Below are positions 8,126-17,786 of a stretch of 64,000 nt of DNA, one piece after another. The DNA lies in the NCBI RefSeq assembly GCF_003343245.1, contig NZ_CP024901.1:4092001-4156000 (forward strand), given 5' to 3'. How positions within the stretch are numbered: position 1 is the stretch's first letter; each line of letters begins with the position of its first letter. The stretch comes from Photorhabdus laumondii subsp. laumondii. GTDB taxonomy: Bacteria > Pseudomonadota > Gammaproteobacteria > Enterobacterales > Enterobacteriaceae. Under the pieces are notes generated by a model, which saw nothing but the letters and a program-made list of their open reading frames with translations, was not told the DNA's origin and ran no database searches. Both the position numbers and the translations under genes were made by a program.

Positions 8126-8401
8126 ATGGAAAATCGGAAAGATTCGACTCAACCTTCCCAGACGGATCAAATACTCAATGTCATATCCGAATTATGTACT
8201 ATTCGGAAAATGCAAGCGGCTCCCCCACCAGAATCATGGCCTAGTACGCGTGATGTAGCGGAACAATGCGATTTCACCATCTACAAAGCACGTTATCTGT
8301 TATTGAAACTGGCTAACAAAGGATTAGTTATGGTAACTCCGTCTCCCATTAAGAATTCTCTCCGATGGTATATATCGGAAGACAAAATTAAGTCTATCTA
8401 A
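8126..8401 (+). CDS. FaeA/PapI-like winged-helix regulator
   Basis: 91 residues from ATG at 8126 (ggag seven bases upstream). The longer frame beginning at 8069 lies inside an ERIC element and is not used. The core WPSTRDVAEQCDFTIYKARYLLLKLANKG, then a wing ending LRWYI, matches the FaeA/PapI domain that, together with Lrp, controls phase-variable fimbrial operons. No fimbrial genes or GATC-rich switch region is adjacent here, so it may act in trans or be an orphan. Confidence 0.7.
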   Translation: MENRKDSTQPSQTDQILNVISELCTIRKMQAAPPPESWPSTRDVAEQCDFTIYKARYLLLKLANKGLVMVTPSPIKNSLRWYISEDKIKSI

Positions 8402-8608
8402 TGTCAAACAATTCTGAATAAATGGATGTCTGTTCTGTACAAAAGGGCCTGTCTATATAGTCGAAAACTTGAAGAAGCAACATACGGCCCTATGGCGTTA
8501 TTCATTCAAATCGCTATATTCTTTCCATGACAAAAGTCTCGGCAAAACATTCAAGCACAGAGATATCATAACCCATTATTATCATTTTATCTTAAGAGGA
8601 AGCCTGGC

Positions 8609-9064
8609 ATGGAAAAATTGCATCGTTGGGAAAAGGATGGATATGTTGTCACTACAGATAAGAATAAATTAGATATTATGATCATACAGCAGTTTTTAAC
8701 GAAATCCATTTGGGCAGAAGGAATCGACAAGGAGACAGTTAAGCTGTCGATCGAAAATAGCTTGAACTTTGGTCTATATAAAAATACTCAGCAAATAGGA
8801 TTTGCTCGTATCGTGACTGACTTCACAACCTTTGGTTATCTTAGTGATGTTTTTATTTTAGATGGCTATCGAGGATTGGGATTAGGGCGCTGGCTAATGA
8901 CATGTTGCCTGGAACATCCCCAAATAGCACAACTTCGTCATATTATGCTTGTCACTTCGATGGCACCGTGGCTGTATGAAAAAATGGGTTATTCCCCAGT
9001 GAACGAAGAAAACTTTGTTTGGCAAATTGTTCGGCCGGATATTTATAAACAACCCAAGATATGA
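8609..9064 (+). CDS. GNAT N-acetyltransferase
   Basis: 151 residues, ATG at 8609 with aagaggaag upstream. Contains GFARIVTDFTTFGYLSDVFI, then GYRGLGLGRWLM (the acetyl-CoA-binding R/QxxGxG/A loop) and LYEKMGY near the end. Closely resembles small single-domain acetyltransferases common in enterobacteria. Substrate unknown. A hairpin at 9081-9106 follows directly. Confidence 0.85.
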   Translation: MEKLHRWEKDGYVVTTDKNKLDIMIIQQFLTKSIWAEGIDKETVKLSIENSLNFGLYKNTQQIGFARIVTDFTTFGYLSDVFILDGYRGLGLGRWLMTCCLEHPQIAQLRHIMLVTSMAPWLYEKMGYSPVNEENFVWQIVRPDIYKQPKI

Positions 9065-9080
9065 GGCAATCATCACGAAA

Positions 9081-9106
9081 AATGCCCGATCACTTTGTCG
9101 GGCATT
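9081..9106. terminator. Terminator hairpin between convergent genes
   Basis: aatgcccga (9081-9089) / tcgggcatt (9098-9106), perfect 9-bp stem, with a T-run on the minus-strand side (gcatttttcg). Serves the acetyltransferase and possibly the convergent esterase gene. Confidence 0.7.
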
Positions 9107-9189
9107 ACTACGACAATAACCACACTATTGCGACAAGTGCGACAAACAGGGCGCTACTGTTTTATCAACTTGTATCTTTTAACCAGAAA

Positions 9190-11139
9190 TTAGAAACTGG
9201 CATTAACACCTAAGCTGAACGCATAAGTGTGATTCTGAACATCACCATCATTGCGTGATATTGACGCAAAAGCGCCCCAATCTTTTGTAATAGCAGCATT
9301 CATACCGATAACGTATTCACGCCAGTTGGTGTCCTGCTTTTGGCTTTTACTCACGAAAGATGTCTCAGTTGAGTTAATGGCACTACTAATCTGATAACGC
9401 TTATCGCCGAACTGATGGTTAAACCGAACTTCAGCATAGGGGTTAAAACGACTAAAATTGGTGTCAAAACGCCAGCCTAATGTTCCAACCTGTGAGTCGT
9501 AACGTTGATCACCGAAATGCATAGCCGTACTGCTATTACCTGATTCACGATAACCTTTAACATAACTCTTATCCCAAGCGTACTGGATAATCGGGCTGGT
9601 CATCACCGTAGATGTCAGCGGAATATCCCAACCCGCGGTAATGCGTCCTCCCCACTGATGACCGGTAGTCGAAGCATGCTCCTTGCGCAGCCACTCATTG
9701 AGCACGATACCGCGCGTAATATCCTCATATTTCATGTCCAAATAGTGAAGATCGCCGCTAATCCAACCTTTATCGTAGTAACGCCATAAGCCATAAGTGG
9801 TGAATAGATAACCACGGCCATCAGCGCGGAAATGATTAACTGAGCGTTTATCCTGATAACGCGAGATCATCCCGCCTAACAAAATATTATCCGTGAGTTG
9901 ATAGTCACTACCCAGTGTCAATGTACTGTTGTGATTTCCACTATAACCACCGAATACGCCTATTTTACTCTGCTCATTACCCACGCTGCGTAGCTGTTGC
10001 AAACGGCCGTCAAGAGAGGCAAGCGCCCCCTTCACCGGCACATTATTGGTATTCGTCAGTGACATAACCTGATGTGGAGCATTAAGGATTGAAATAGTCT
10101 GCTCACCAATCATACGCTGTGCGGCTGGAGTCGGATGAAAATCATCAGAGAACAAAAAGGATTTACTGGCATCAAAACCGGTATCATCAGAACGACAAGA
10201 ATTAGCCTCCTTATCCCGAACACAAGCATAGCCTAAGGTATTGGAAAAACCGTAACGTAAAGGATTATCAATGACTTCATGTAAAAGTGCATTAACATCA
10301 ACCCTAACAATATTGCCGCCCTTCTTGCTAAGTGCGGTATCTTCTAATTCATTGTACTTATCAACCAATCCTGAGGCTTTTCTGCTTGTTTCGTTATACT
10401 TATCAAGTAATTGTCGCTTATATTCTTCCGCTGTTTTAGCATCTCCCTTTGAAGCCCTAGTCGCAAGCTTTTCAAAGATCCCTTGGATAACTTGAGAGCG
10501 AATATCTTCATTTATGGTTGGATATTCATTAGTGCCCGCACGGATCATATCCTTTAATTCCTCAACCTGGTCAGGAGTGAGAGAAATCGGGAGCTTAGTG
10601 AGTCCCTGAGAGACGACGGCTTTCATAATCATGGGTGTTTTTCCGAGATCGGGAACAGTAGGTACAATGACGATCCCAGCTCCCGCATCAAGAAGTTTAT
10701 GCACCTGTGCCGAGGCGTTCATCGCACTATTTCTAACAATTTTCGGATCGCCTCCTAACATGACAGCTTTAAGATCATTACCACCAATCCAGTGAACATA
10801 CATGCCATTAGGATCAGCACGACCACCGTGGCTTGCCAGATAATTATCTACTTGATTTTGAGTATTGTTATCTTTGTTTAAATCAGGAACAGCAGTCGCT
10901 CCACCCACTGCATAATTAGTCCCCCCATTTTGGGAATGGGTCAGTTTAGTCCCTAAATATTGAGCAATAAAATCGTTATACAACTGACTGGTTGTACCAT
11001 TGATCATATATCGACCTTTATTTCCTCCATCACTCAAGCTATCACCAAAAACATATAGATGGTCATAAGTGTGTGCGTTCGAAATTGCACTTATCGAAAG
11101 TGCTAACATGCCTGGTGCAAATATAAATGCCCTTTTCAT
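9190..11139 (-). CDS. GDSL esterase/lipase autotransporter
   Basis: 649 residues from ATG at 11137-11139 (gagg upstream). A signal peptide (MKRAFIFAPGMLALSISA...) is followed by a passenger with the GDSL block FGDSLSDGG (Ser34 nucleophile), block III WIGGNDL and block V DDFHPTPAA (catalytic Asp/His). The C-terminal ~270 residues form an autotransporter beta-barrel ending VNASF with terminal Phe. This is the EstA/ApeE/Photorhabdus Lip-1 family: a type Va-secreted esterase displayed on or released from the outer membrane, acting on lipids. A Lys/Glu-rich insertion (about 195-270) interrupts the passenger. Monocistronic, with a CRP-like site and dyad upstream. Confidence 0.92.
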   Translation of the reverse strand: MKRAFIFAPGMLALSISAISNAHTYDHLYVFGDSLSDGGNKGRYMINGTTSQLYNDFIAQYLGTKLTHSQNGGTNYAVGGATAVPDLNKDNNTQNQVDNYLASHGGRADPNGMYVHWIGGNDLKAVMLGGDPKIVRNSAMNASAQVHKLLDAGAGIVIVPTVPDLGKTPMIMKAVVSQGLTKLPISLTPDQVEELKDMIRAGTNEYPTINEDIRSQVIQGIFEKLATRASKGDAKTAEEYKRQLLDKYNETSRKASGLVDKYNELEDTALSKKGGNIVRVDVNALLHEVIDNPLRYGFSNTLGYACVRDKEANSCRSDDTGFDASKSFLFSDDFHPTPAAQRMIGEQTISILNAPHQVMSLTNTNNVPVKGALASLDGRLQQLRSVGNEQSKIGVFGGYSGNHNSTLTLGSDYQLTDNILLGGMISRYQDKRSVNHFRADGRGYLFTTYGLWRYYDKGWISGDLHYLDMKYEDITRGIVLNEWLRKEHASTTGHQWGGRITAGWDIPLTSTVMTSPIIQYAWDKSYVKGYRESGNSSTAMHFGDQRYDSQVGTLGWRFDTNFSRFNPYAEVRFNHQFGDKRYQISSAINSTETSFVSKSQKQDTNWREYVIGMNAAITKDWGAFASISRNDGDVQNHTYAFSLGVNASF

Positions 11140-11340
11140 TAATATGATCCTCAAGAAGTTATTTTATATTTATCATTGAACTAGCCGCTCAACTGAAATG
11201 ATCAATCCAAATAGAAACTACGTTAATGAGATATGACTCAATCCCTTTCTGATTAACCAATACCTCATTATAGTTAGCAACAGGGAGAATCTCGCATTGT
11301 TTTTTTAGGTTTTAAAGTTTAGTGTTGCTTGATTGTTCAA

Positions 11341-11357
11341 TTAACCAAATTGGTTAA
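11341..11357. promoter_or_regulatory. 17-bp palindrome upstream of the esterase gene
   Basis: ttaaccaa-a-ttggttaa, perfect 8-bp arms with a one-base centre, 200 bases upstream of the esterase start in the divergent intergenic region. Suits a dimeric repressor. The regulator is unknown. Confidence 0.45.
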
Positions 11358-11417
11358 AATTCAACTATCTATAAAAAGTAATATTAGACCAAATAGATTG
11401 AATTCTCTCCTTTGTTT

Positions 11418-11433
11418 CATGAAATAGATCACA
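11418..11433. promoter_or_regulatory. Possible CRP site
   Basis: catga-aataga-tcaca. The right half matches the CRP consensus half-site exactly, the left half 3 of 5. Located between the divergent esterase and YjaB-like genes. Confidence 0.35.
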
Positions 11434-11572
11434 AAACAGACAGCATAAGATTCTGATAAGAATAATGGATAGGAATAACGGCTAAGTCTGAGTAATATCT
11501 GAAGCGATCCATCACAACAAATGTGATAGCGTTAATTCATCATCGGTTTAGAGAAATAAAAGATTAAGAAAA

Positions 11573-12034
11573 ATGAATATGAGAATTCAGCAAGCGATAA
11601 AGGCCGATTTCAATAAACTGATCGAAATCTGGGAAGCCTCGGTACGGGCAACACATGACTTTTTATCTGACGAACATATTAATCAATTACGCCCATTGAT
11701 TCTGCATACCTATTTACCGATGCTGACGGTTTATAAAGCGATAAATGATAAACACGAAATTGAAGGTTTTATTAGCGTTGATCAGCATCGAGTTGAAATG
11801 TTGTTTATCTCTCTAGATTCCCGTGGCAAAGGCATCGGCAAGACATTGCTGAATTTTGCTATTAGCAAATTAGGTATCAATGAACTTGATGTTAATGAAC
11901 AAAATGTTCAAGGGGTGGGTTTCTATCAGCACTTGGGATTTGAAGTTTTTAACCGCTCAGAAATTGACGGTCAAGGTAATCCATTTCCGTTATTACATAT
12001 GCGAATTGAACGGCCGAACACCGAAGCTACCTAA
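11573..12034 (+). CDS. YjaB-like GNAT N-acetyltransferase
   Basis: 153 residues. RATHDFLSDEHI, VEMLFISLDSRGKGIGKTLL, ELDVNEQNVQGVGFYQHLGF and GNPFPLLHM correspond along their length to E. coli YjaB (ATHDFLS, ALFIDPDVRGCGVG, VNEQNxQAVGFYxxxGF, GKPYPLL). RGKGIG is the acetyl-CoA loop. YjaB is a dimeric acetyltransferase of unsettled substrate. Start ATG at 11573 or 11579, neither with a strong ribosome site. Confidence 0.85.
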   Translation: MNMRIQQAIKADFNKLIEIWEASVRATHDFLSDEHINQLRPLILHTYLPMLTVYKAINDKHEIEGFISVDQHRVEMLFISLDSRGKGIGKTLLNFAISKLGINELDVNEQNVQGVGFYQHLGFEVFNRSEIDGQGNPFPLLHMRIERPNTEAT

Positions 12035-12068
12035 CTTGTACCAAACTCACATGGCACCATTATTATCA

Positions 12069-12094
12069 GGGCAGCGACAGTCTCTTCGCTGCCC
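12069..12094. terminator. Hairpin between convergent YjaB-like and TonB genes
   Basis: gggcagcga (12069-12077) / tcgctgccc (12086-12094), perfect 9-bp GC-rich stem. The T-run is weak on both sides, so it is probably a shared terminator or RNA-end protector for the operon. Confidence 0.6.
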
Positions 12095-12100
12095 AAACCT

Positions 12101-12868
12101 TTATTTCAAATTAAATTCTATTGCTAAAGTGAGATCCCTTGGCAAACCGGCCGGTTTCAGTCCTACCGACCGAGCCTGTTGGATAGCCGCAAGGGCAGCG
12201 CGGTCTAATTCATCAGCGCCTGAACTCTGCACTAATTGGTGATTTGTCAAATCGCCACTATCCAGCAAGCTAAACCTGACCTGTACGATACCCTGTTGCT
12301 TCATCTTCTTAGCCCGACGCGGATAGCGTTTATGTTTTTCAATTTCACGACGCAAGGCGGACTGATAGTTTTGTAACTCATCAGCCCCCATGCCAATCAT
12401 CGGTTGGCTGGTCGTCGCTTGACGGGCACCAGCTTGTGAATCCACAGCATCTCTCCCTGCTAATTGAGAGCTGCCTTCCGTTTGCTCTGCCAATTTTGGC
12501 TGAGGATCTTCCACCAGCTCTTTCTGTGGCTGAGACTTGTTCTTCGGTTTAGCATCTGCCTGTTTTTTGGGCAGTTCTTGTTTCCGTGGCCTATCCACTG
12601 GCTTATTGAGAGCTATTTTTGCCTCATGAGGTGATTCCGCTACCGCTATCTCTGGCGGTAACGGAATAGGTTCCGGGTCCACAGGTTGCTCCTGTCCGGC
12701 CGGTGCTGCCGAAGCAACCATTTCTACTGACATACTGATTATTGGCGAATTCACTGATTGATTATTCGCACTGTCATCACGCAGTAAATGCCACGCCATA
12801 AACACGAGAATGCCCGCGTGTAACAGTAAGGAAGCAAATAAGCCAATATAAATACGATTTTTCATCAT
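12101..12868 (-). CDS. TonB-family energy transducer dedicated to the hemophore receptor
   Basis: 255 residues. A single N-terminal membrane anchor (about 5-28) is followed by a Pro/Glu/Lys-rich periplasm-spanning region (PEPIPLPPEIAV..., KPVDRPRKQELPKK) and a C-terminal TonB domain with YPRRAKKMKQQGIVQVRF and ALAAIQQARSVGLKPAGLP. It transfers the proton-motive force from ExbB/ExbD to the outer-membrane receptor. It is the last gene of the hemophilin-Slam-receptor operon, 82 bases after the receptor, so it plays the part HasB plays in hemophore systems. No ExbB/D genes are present here, so it probably uses the chromosomal pair. Confidence 0.9.
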   Translation of the reverse strand: MMKNRIYIGLFASLLLHAGILVFMAWHLLRDDSANNQSVNSPIISMSVEMVASAAPAGQEQPVDPEPIPLPPEIAVAESPHEAKIALNKPVDRPRKQELPKKQADAKPKNKSQPQKELVEDPQPKLAEQTEGSSQLAGRDAVDSQAGARQATTSQPMIGMGADELQNYQSALRREIEKHKRYPRRAKKMKQQGIVQVRFSLLDSGDLTNHQLVQSSGADELDRAALAAIQQARSVGLKPAGLPRDLTLAIEFNLK

Positions 12869-12950
12869 AACTTCAAGCCATCTTTCCGTTCGTTATCTCT
12901 GGAGATTGCCAGCGCTCTTAACAGGCAACCGACTAATCTCCCTTAAAGAG

Positions 12951-15900
12951 TCAGAACCGACTGGTGACACTAAGCTTAAACGTCCGTCCGGGCGCTGGCA
13001 TCATGGAACGTGTTAACGGGTCCAAATAATAGCGATCGGTTAAGTTAGTGCCGGATAATTCAATGATTACATCTGGCGTAACCTGATAATTAATATAAGC
13101 ATCTACAGTCATGACCGAATTCCAACGCATCGGGTTATTATTTATTCCTTTATAAGCGCCTGGTATTTTCTTCATTAACCATTTTTCATCCTTATTCTCA
13201 ACACTACTGTGGTATAATACTCTACTGCCGATTTCTAAATTTTCATTTAATAACCGGCCGCCAATATTCAGATTAAGAGAATAACGCGGTGGAATAGCTG
13301 TCCTTAAAAAACCACCGGGGAAACCACCATCAATACATTCAGGGACACCAAACTGGTTTCTTGGATCTAACATCAGCGATGCGGTTTTATCGCAAACTTT
13401 ATTCTTAAGATTATAAGATAGGCCAAAATGGGTAAAGAAACTACCGTTATCATAACGCCCCTGTAGTTCTAAACCGGATAATTTCTGTTTATCTAGCTGA
13501 GTAAATACAAAGTTACTGTCACGGTCAAAGATATTTTCTATAACTGTATTATAATAAGCGAATTTAATGTCTGCATTACGCTCTGCACCTAATAACTGAC
13601 TTAAATCATGCACATAACCCACCTCAACGGTTTTACTACGTTCAGGTTTAGAGGCACGTGTAGGTTTATCAATGAGACCAGAGGAGAAACCGACAGTATC
13701 TTCAAAAATACTCGGCATACGTACCGCTTCGGCATAACGGGTATAGATACGTGCATTATCAGAAATATAAGCTGTTGCGGAAAATACCGGAGCCCAAGCA
13801 TGATCCTTACGTTTAGGTTGTTTAGACCAACGCTCTTGTTCGCTTTTTTCTCTATAAACACCACCATCACTGTTACTCAATATCTCTCCAGAATCATCAA
13901 CATAACGGCTATTCTGTTGAGCAGTACTGTATTCATATTTATACACTTCTTTATTCGTCACAGGATCAATAACGCGCTCATTCATATCAAGTTCCCCATT
14001 GAAATAAGGGTTATCTTGTTTATATAACTTACCATCGTCATGATATTTCCAAAGCACATCTACCGGTGCCATAGGGCGAAGAATTGAATCCCGTTCTTCT
14101 GATTCTGTGATCTTCTTTTCTTCATATTCGAGAAATTCATCTAAATCATCGAAACAATCATCAGCGCAATTGCTATATTTTTTATACAATACAGCTTCCT
14201 GATCAGTAAGTGTTCTCATATATTGCAGTCCCTTACCAACCACTTTCTTATCCTGACTATAGCGAAGATCATGAGCAGCTAAACGTTCATTTAAAAAATC
14301 ATCTTTAGACCAATAACTGACTCGTTTAGCTCCGGCACTTAATGCCAACCATGAAGTAGGACGCCAGTCAAAATTAAAAGCAATATTATTCTCCTGACGG
14401 CGCCCTTTTCTTGGTAGCGAACGAAAACTAGAAAAACTTTTTGCTTCATAATCATCATGAGAACCTAAACGTTCCCGTTGTAGATTAGCTGACAATGTTA
14501 AATCCAGATCCGGGGTCAACGCAAAAGCATTAGAAAGATCAACACCCCAACGGTTATTATGAGCATTGGTAGAAGCAGTATCTACCAGACGACCATCAAT
14601 ATTCGGATCTCTTTGCTTATTATTCACATCCCATACTTCATCTCGTTCTCGCGGTTCACGTGGATATCCCCCGGCAGTATTAGTATCGCTGATAGTACGG
14701 GTAATCCAAAATTTCATATCAAAATCAACCCACTTATTTCCATCAGGTTTCCACTTATAATCCAGATTAAATGCCTGCTGATGTACATTCGCCAACGGCC
14801 ACTGCGATACAACATTATCTTTAGCACGAACCCAACCAATCCGCGAAGGCATAATCTCCCCGTAAATCGTTTTAGTGTCGCGGATACCAAGCCCAATCGT
14901 CTGTTGGTTAGCCAAGTACCAAGTATTTTTAACTAACCAAGATTCCATTTCACTGGAGGTATTAGGTACCTCATTGCCAGGGCGATATATACGTGCGACA
15001 AAAGGCAAATAAGGATCATACGACCGGGTACCACCATCAAGGATCTCTATATCCTTTTTACTGATGGGATCATCATAGCGATGAGCACCACCCTTGCCAG
15101 CAAAATAGTTTCCTTTACTGCGGTAACTATAAGCTGCCATTAAATCAAAGAGCTCTTGGCGAGTACCGATTGCCAAACGTATTGCATTATCTTTCAGACC
15201 CAATAATTTATTATCTTTTGAGGTTTTCGGCGTAATTTCTAGCGCAGGATCAACATAATTAAACCCCTTAGTAAAACCAGGAATATCTCGATAATCTTGT
15301 CCCCATGTCAAACTCGGTACACGTTCTTTAACCGCATTACTACTGGTTTCCAATTTCAAATTAATACCAAATCGTTCATCTATTGGTACCACATCATCGA
15401 TACCCAAAGTTTTTATCATAATGGCCCCACCGATTGAGCCTTTTACCCCACGCGTCAGTGACGGACCTTTTTCTATTTCAATACTGCTGATCAAGTTAGG
15501 ATCAATATAATTACGATTATTCGCACCATTATAACCACGCCAGGTGGTAATTGCCTGCTCAGTACCATCAATGGTAACAGGCACCCGTCCCTGCCCCTGA
15601 ATACCTCGAATATTAGGATCTAATGCACCACTGTTTCTCGAATCACCACTAAATACGCCAACTGCACTTTTTAAAACATCCGCTGGTGAAGCGCCTTTAT
15701 AGCGTTCTACCAAATCCTTACCCAAATAAATATTGGTAATATCTTTATCATAAACCGCATCATAACCTGCCTCATCTTTTTCACTGGTCGCTGAAACGTT
15801 AATTTTACCAAGGTCAGCTTTATTTTCAGTGGATTGTTTAGATGGCTGAGCAGAAGCTATTGATGTTTCGGCATCAACACGGTAGGGCATCATACTGTAA

Positions 15901-15953
15901 GCCAATGCCAGCATGAATGTTATTTTGCTATATTTATTATTTAATTTATACAT
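12951..15953 (-). CDS. TonB-dependent receptor for heme/hemophore
   Basis: About 1000 residues from ATG at 15951-15953 (MYKLNNKYSKITFMLALAYS signal peptide). The open frame extends further upstream only because it runs into an ERIC element. Plug domain (ADVLKSAVGVFSGDSRNSGALDPNIRG, VTIDGTEQAI, ISSIEIEKGPS) is followed by a large 22-strand barrel ending FKLSVTSRF with terminal Phe and a DRYYLDPLTRSMMPAPGRTF box typical of heme/hemoglobin receptors. It lies between the Slam exporter and tonB, the arrangement of hphR in hemophilin loci. Its long extracellular loops (Asp/Glu/Tyr-rich, around 600-700) may bind the hemophore. Confidence 0.9.
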   Translation of the reverse strand: MYKLNNKYSKITFMLALAYSMMPYRVDAETSIASAQPSKQSTENKADLGKINVSATSEKDEAGYDAVYDKDITNIYLGKDLVERYKGASPADVLKSAVGVFSGDSRNSGALDPNIRGIQGQGRVPVTIDGTEQAITTWRGYNGANNRNYIDPNLISSIEIEKGPSLTRGVKGSIGGAIMIKTLGIDDVVPIDERFGINLKLETSSNAVKERVPSLTWGQDYRDIPGFTKGFNYVDPALEITPKTSKDNKLLGLKDNAIRLAIGTRQELFDLMAAYSYRSKGNYFAGKGGAHRYDDPISKKDIEILDGGTRSYDPYLPFVARIYRPGNEVPNTSSEMESWLVKNTWYLANQQTIGLGIRDTKTIYGEIMPSRIGWVRAKDNVVSQWPLANVHQQAFNLDYKWKPDGNKWVDFDMKFWITRTISDTNTAGGYPREPRERDEVWDVNNKQRDPNIDGRLVDTASTNAHNNRWGVDLSNAFALTPDLDLTLSANLQRERLGSHDDYEAKSFSSFRSLPRKGRRQENNIAFNFDWRPTSWLALSAGAKRVSYWSKDDFLNERLAAHDLRYSQDKKVVGKGLQYMRTLTDQEAVLYKKYSNCADDCFDDLDEFLEYEEKKITESEERDSILRPMAPVDVLWKYHDDGKLYKQDNPYFNGELDMNERVIDPVTNKEVYKYEYSTAQQNSRYVDDSGEILSNSDGGVYREKSEQERWSKQPKRKDHAWAPVFSATAYISDNARIYTRYAEAVRMPSIFEDTVGFSSGLIDKPTRASKPERSKTVEVGYVHDLSQLLGAERNADIKFAYYNTVIENIFDRDSNFVFTQLDKQKLSGLELQGRYDNGSFFTHFGLSYNLKNKVCDKTASLMLDPRNQFGVPECIDGGFPGGFLRTAIPPRYSLNLNIGGRLLNENLEIGSRVLYHSSVENKDEKWLMKKIPGAYKGINNNPMRWNSVMTVDAYINYQVTPDVIIELSGTNLTDRYYLDPLTRSMMPAPGRTFKLSVTSRF

Positions 15954-15983
15954 AATCATTATCTGCCATAGTGGGGATTGAAA

Positions 15984-16110
15984 TATACCCGTCATCTTTC
16001 AAGTTGCCTCTTTGTTGGCTGCACTCGCTCACCCCGGTCACATAGTTTGCTATGCTCCCGGGGATTCACTCCCTTGCCGCCGCGATCCATCTTGAAATCC
16101 ATAGGGTATA
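15984..16110. repeat. ERIC element, first of a tandem pair
   Basis: 127-bp copy from tataccc to gggtata between the Slam and receptor genes. Shares its terminal bases with the next copy. Confidence 0.92.
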
Positions 16111-16231
16111 TACCCGTTATCTTTCAAGTTACCTCTTTGTTGGCTGCACTCACCCCGGTCACATCGTTCTCTATGCTCCCGGGGATTCGCTCCCTTGCCG
16201 CCGCGATGCATCTTGAAATCCATTGGGTATA
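16109..16231. repeat. ERIC element, second of a tandem pair
   Basis: 123-bp copy in the same orientation, lacking four bases of gctcactcacc found in other copies. The tandem pair forms nearly all of the spacer between the two operon genes. Confidence 0.92.
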
Positions 16232-16251
16232 ACTTGTTACTTCAATCAGTA

Positions 16252-17739
16252 TCAAAAATACTTTTCAAACTTGACTAACACTTCATTCTTATTATAGGAA
16301 TAGAGCCAATCAACATTACTATTATTTTTTCTAAACCGATAAGTAATTACTGGGGTTAAACCGAAAACTTCAAATTTAGGCATACTCACAATTGCCGCAT
16401 AGAATTGTTCATTATCTTTACGACGTGCATTTAGAGGCACACTGTAATCACCAAATTGCCGCTGGCGTAATACAGTAAATACCACTGCATTAATTCCCGG
16501 ATACAATTGAGTTGAAATGCCTGCTCTCACACCTTTTTGTTGATAATCGTCAGCTTTCTCAACACTAGTTTTATTAACCCAATCACCACCCGCAAAGGTA
16601 ATTGTCTGATCAGTTAAATAATAAGATAAGGTGGCATAAACAGAGGCCATATTACCGTCATTATGATTATAAAGTTTATGATAACGAAACTGCTTATATT
16701 CACCTTCCAAATTCAATACCAAATTTTCAGATAAAATATTCATCCATTCAGATTTTATTCCCGTAGTACGATAACGGGAATGGTTACCAACAGAATTAAA
16801 CTCAACAACTGGCCCCATTAGGAAATCATTTTTTTGCGCTTTATAACTATAACCAAAATAAGCAGAAGTCGTATTTTCATTCTCCTCACTATGATGACGA
16901 TAACTTTCCCCATAAGTCATCGAACGTAAAAAGACACCGTGGTGACCACTTAGCGGATATATCTTACGTAACGTAGCATCATAACTAATACCATTCGCTT
17001 TCTTTGCCATAGGCAGCTTACGTTCAACCGCACACTCACCATTTTCACGATAGAGAGTGCAAACAGGAGGCTTATCTGACGACATATTCGTGTTATCGTT
17101 AAAGATATATCCTACGGAGAAAGATCCACGCCAGGAATTACGCAAATTAATCGCCTCCTGATAATTAGTTATATTCTTAATGACTGCTGGTGGTAATTTA
17201 TTTTCATTATCGCGACTAACTGCTGAAATCTCATTAAATAGTAAGCTGGCTTCTCTATTCTTTTGATTCTCATAATAGACTCTGGCTAACTCTAATTTAG
17301 CCCGGGTAAAATCAGGTTGTTGCTGCAAGATGGCCTGATAATGCTGTTCTGCTGCTACTAAGTCACCTTGTAAACGCGCCAGATTTGCCTGAGCAAAATG
17401 GACCAATTGGGTATCATGTCCAGGTAATTTCTGGTACATCGATAAAAAACGCTCAACATCCTGCACTTGTTGATGATTAATGGCTAAATAAAGCGCCTGA
17501 CCAATATCATTCACATTGTTTTCAACACTAAACGTTTGACCATTAAGGACTATCAATAAATGATCCGTTTTTTTATCCACGGTTTCATCTGTGACCAACG
17601 CTTTTTCTTGATCCTGCAAATTTCGCTGTACGTTATACCACAATCTTCTACCGGTATCTTCATCTGCCAACACTAGAGATGGCTCTATAAACAAACAACT
17701 AATGAGTAAAGTAAAACGAACAATTGAGGTATTTAGCAT
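16252..17739 (-). CDS. Slam-type outer-membrane protein (DUF560, type XI secretion)
   Basis: About 495 residues from ATG at 17737-17739 (GTG at 17751 also possible). Signal peptide, then a TPR region (about 60-190: LYLAINHQQVQDVERFL, ANLARLQGDLVAAEQHYQ, DFTRAKLELARVYYEN) and a 14-strand DUF560 barrel starting SWRGSFSVGYIFNDNTN and ending LVKFEKYF with terminal Phe. This is the Slam/T11SS architecture at its normal length. Slam proteins move specific lipoproteins or soluble hemophores to the surface. Here the cargo is evidently the hemophilin-like protein encoded just upstream. In X. nematophila, as I recall, such a pair is called HrpB (exporter) and HrpC (cargo). Confidence 0.92.
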   Translation of the reverse strand: MLNTSIVRFTLLISCLFIEPSLVLADEDTGRRLWYNVQRNLQDQEKALVTDETVDKKTDHLLIVLNGQTFSVENNVNDIGQALYLAINHQQVQDVERFLSMYQKLPGHDTQLVHFAQANLARLQGDLVAAEQHYQAILQQQPDFTRAKLELARVYYENQKNREASLLFNEISAVSRDNENKLPPAVIKNITNYQEAINLRNSWRGSFSVGYIFNDNTNMSSDKPPVCTLYRENGECAVERKLPMAKKANGISYDATLRKIYPLSGHHGVFLRSMTYGESYRHHSEENENTTSAYFGYSYKAQKNDFLMGPVVEFNSVGNHSRYRTTGIKSEWMNILSENLVLNLEGEYKQFRYHKLYNHNDGNMASVYATLSYYLTDQTITFAGGDWVNKTSVEKADDYQQKGVRAGISTQLYPGINAVVFTVLRQRQFGDYSVPLNARRKDNEQFYAAIVSMPKFEVFGLTPVITYRFRKNNSNVDWLYSYNKNEVLVKFEKYF

Positions 17740-17786
17740 CGGTAATATCACTGCTTAATCGTCGAGTCAAAAATAAACAAAAATAA

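Noticed and set aside
11880..12242. Plus-strand ORF bridging the YjaB-like and TonB genes
   Set aside because: It is an alternative frame of the acetyltransferase that runs antisense into tonB across a terminator hairpin.
13601..14936. Several ORFs inside the TonB-dependent receptor gene
   Set aside because: Out-of-frame and antisense shadows of a complete 1000-residue receptor.
15954..15995. N-terminal extension of the TonB-dependent receptor
   Set aside because: It is read partly from an ERIC repeat and would precede the signal peptide. The start at 15953 gives a normal signal peptide.
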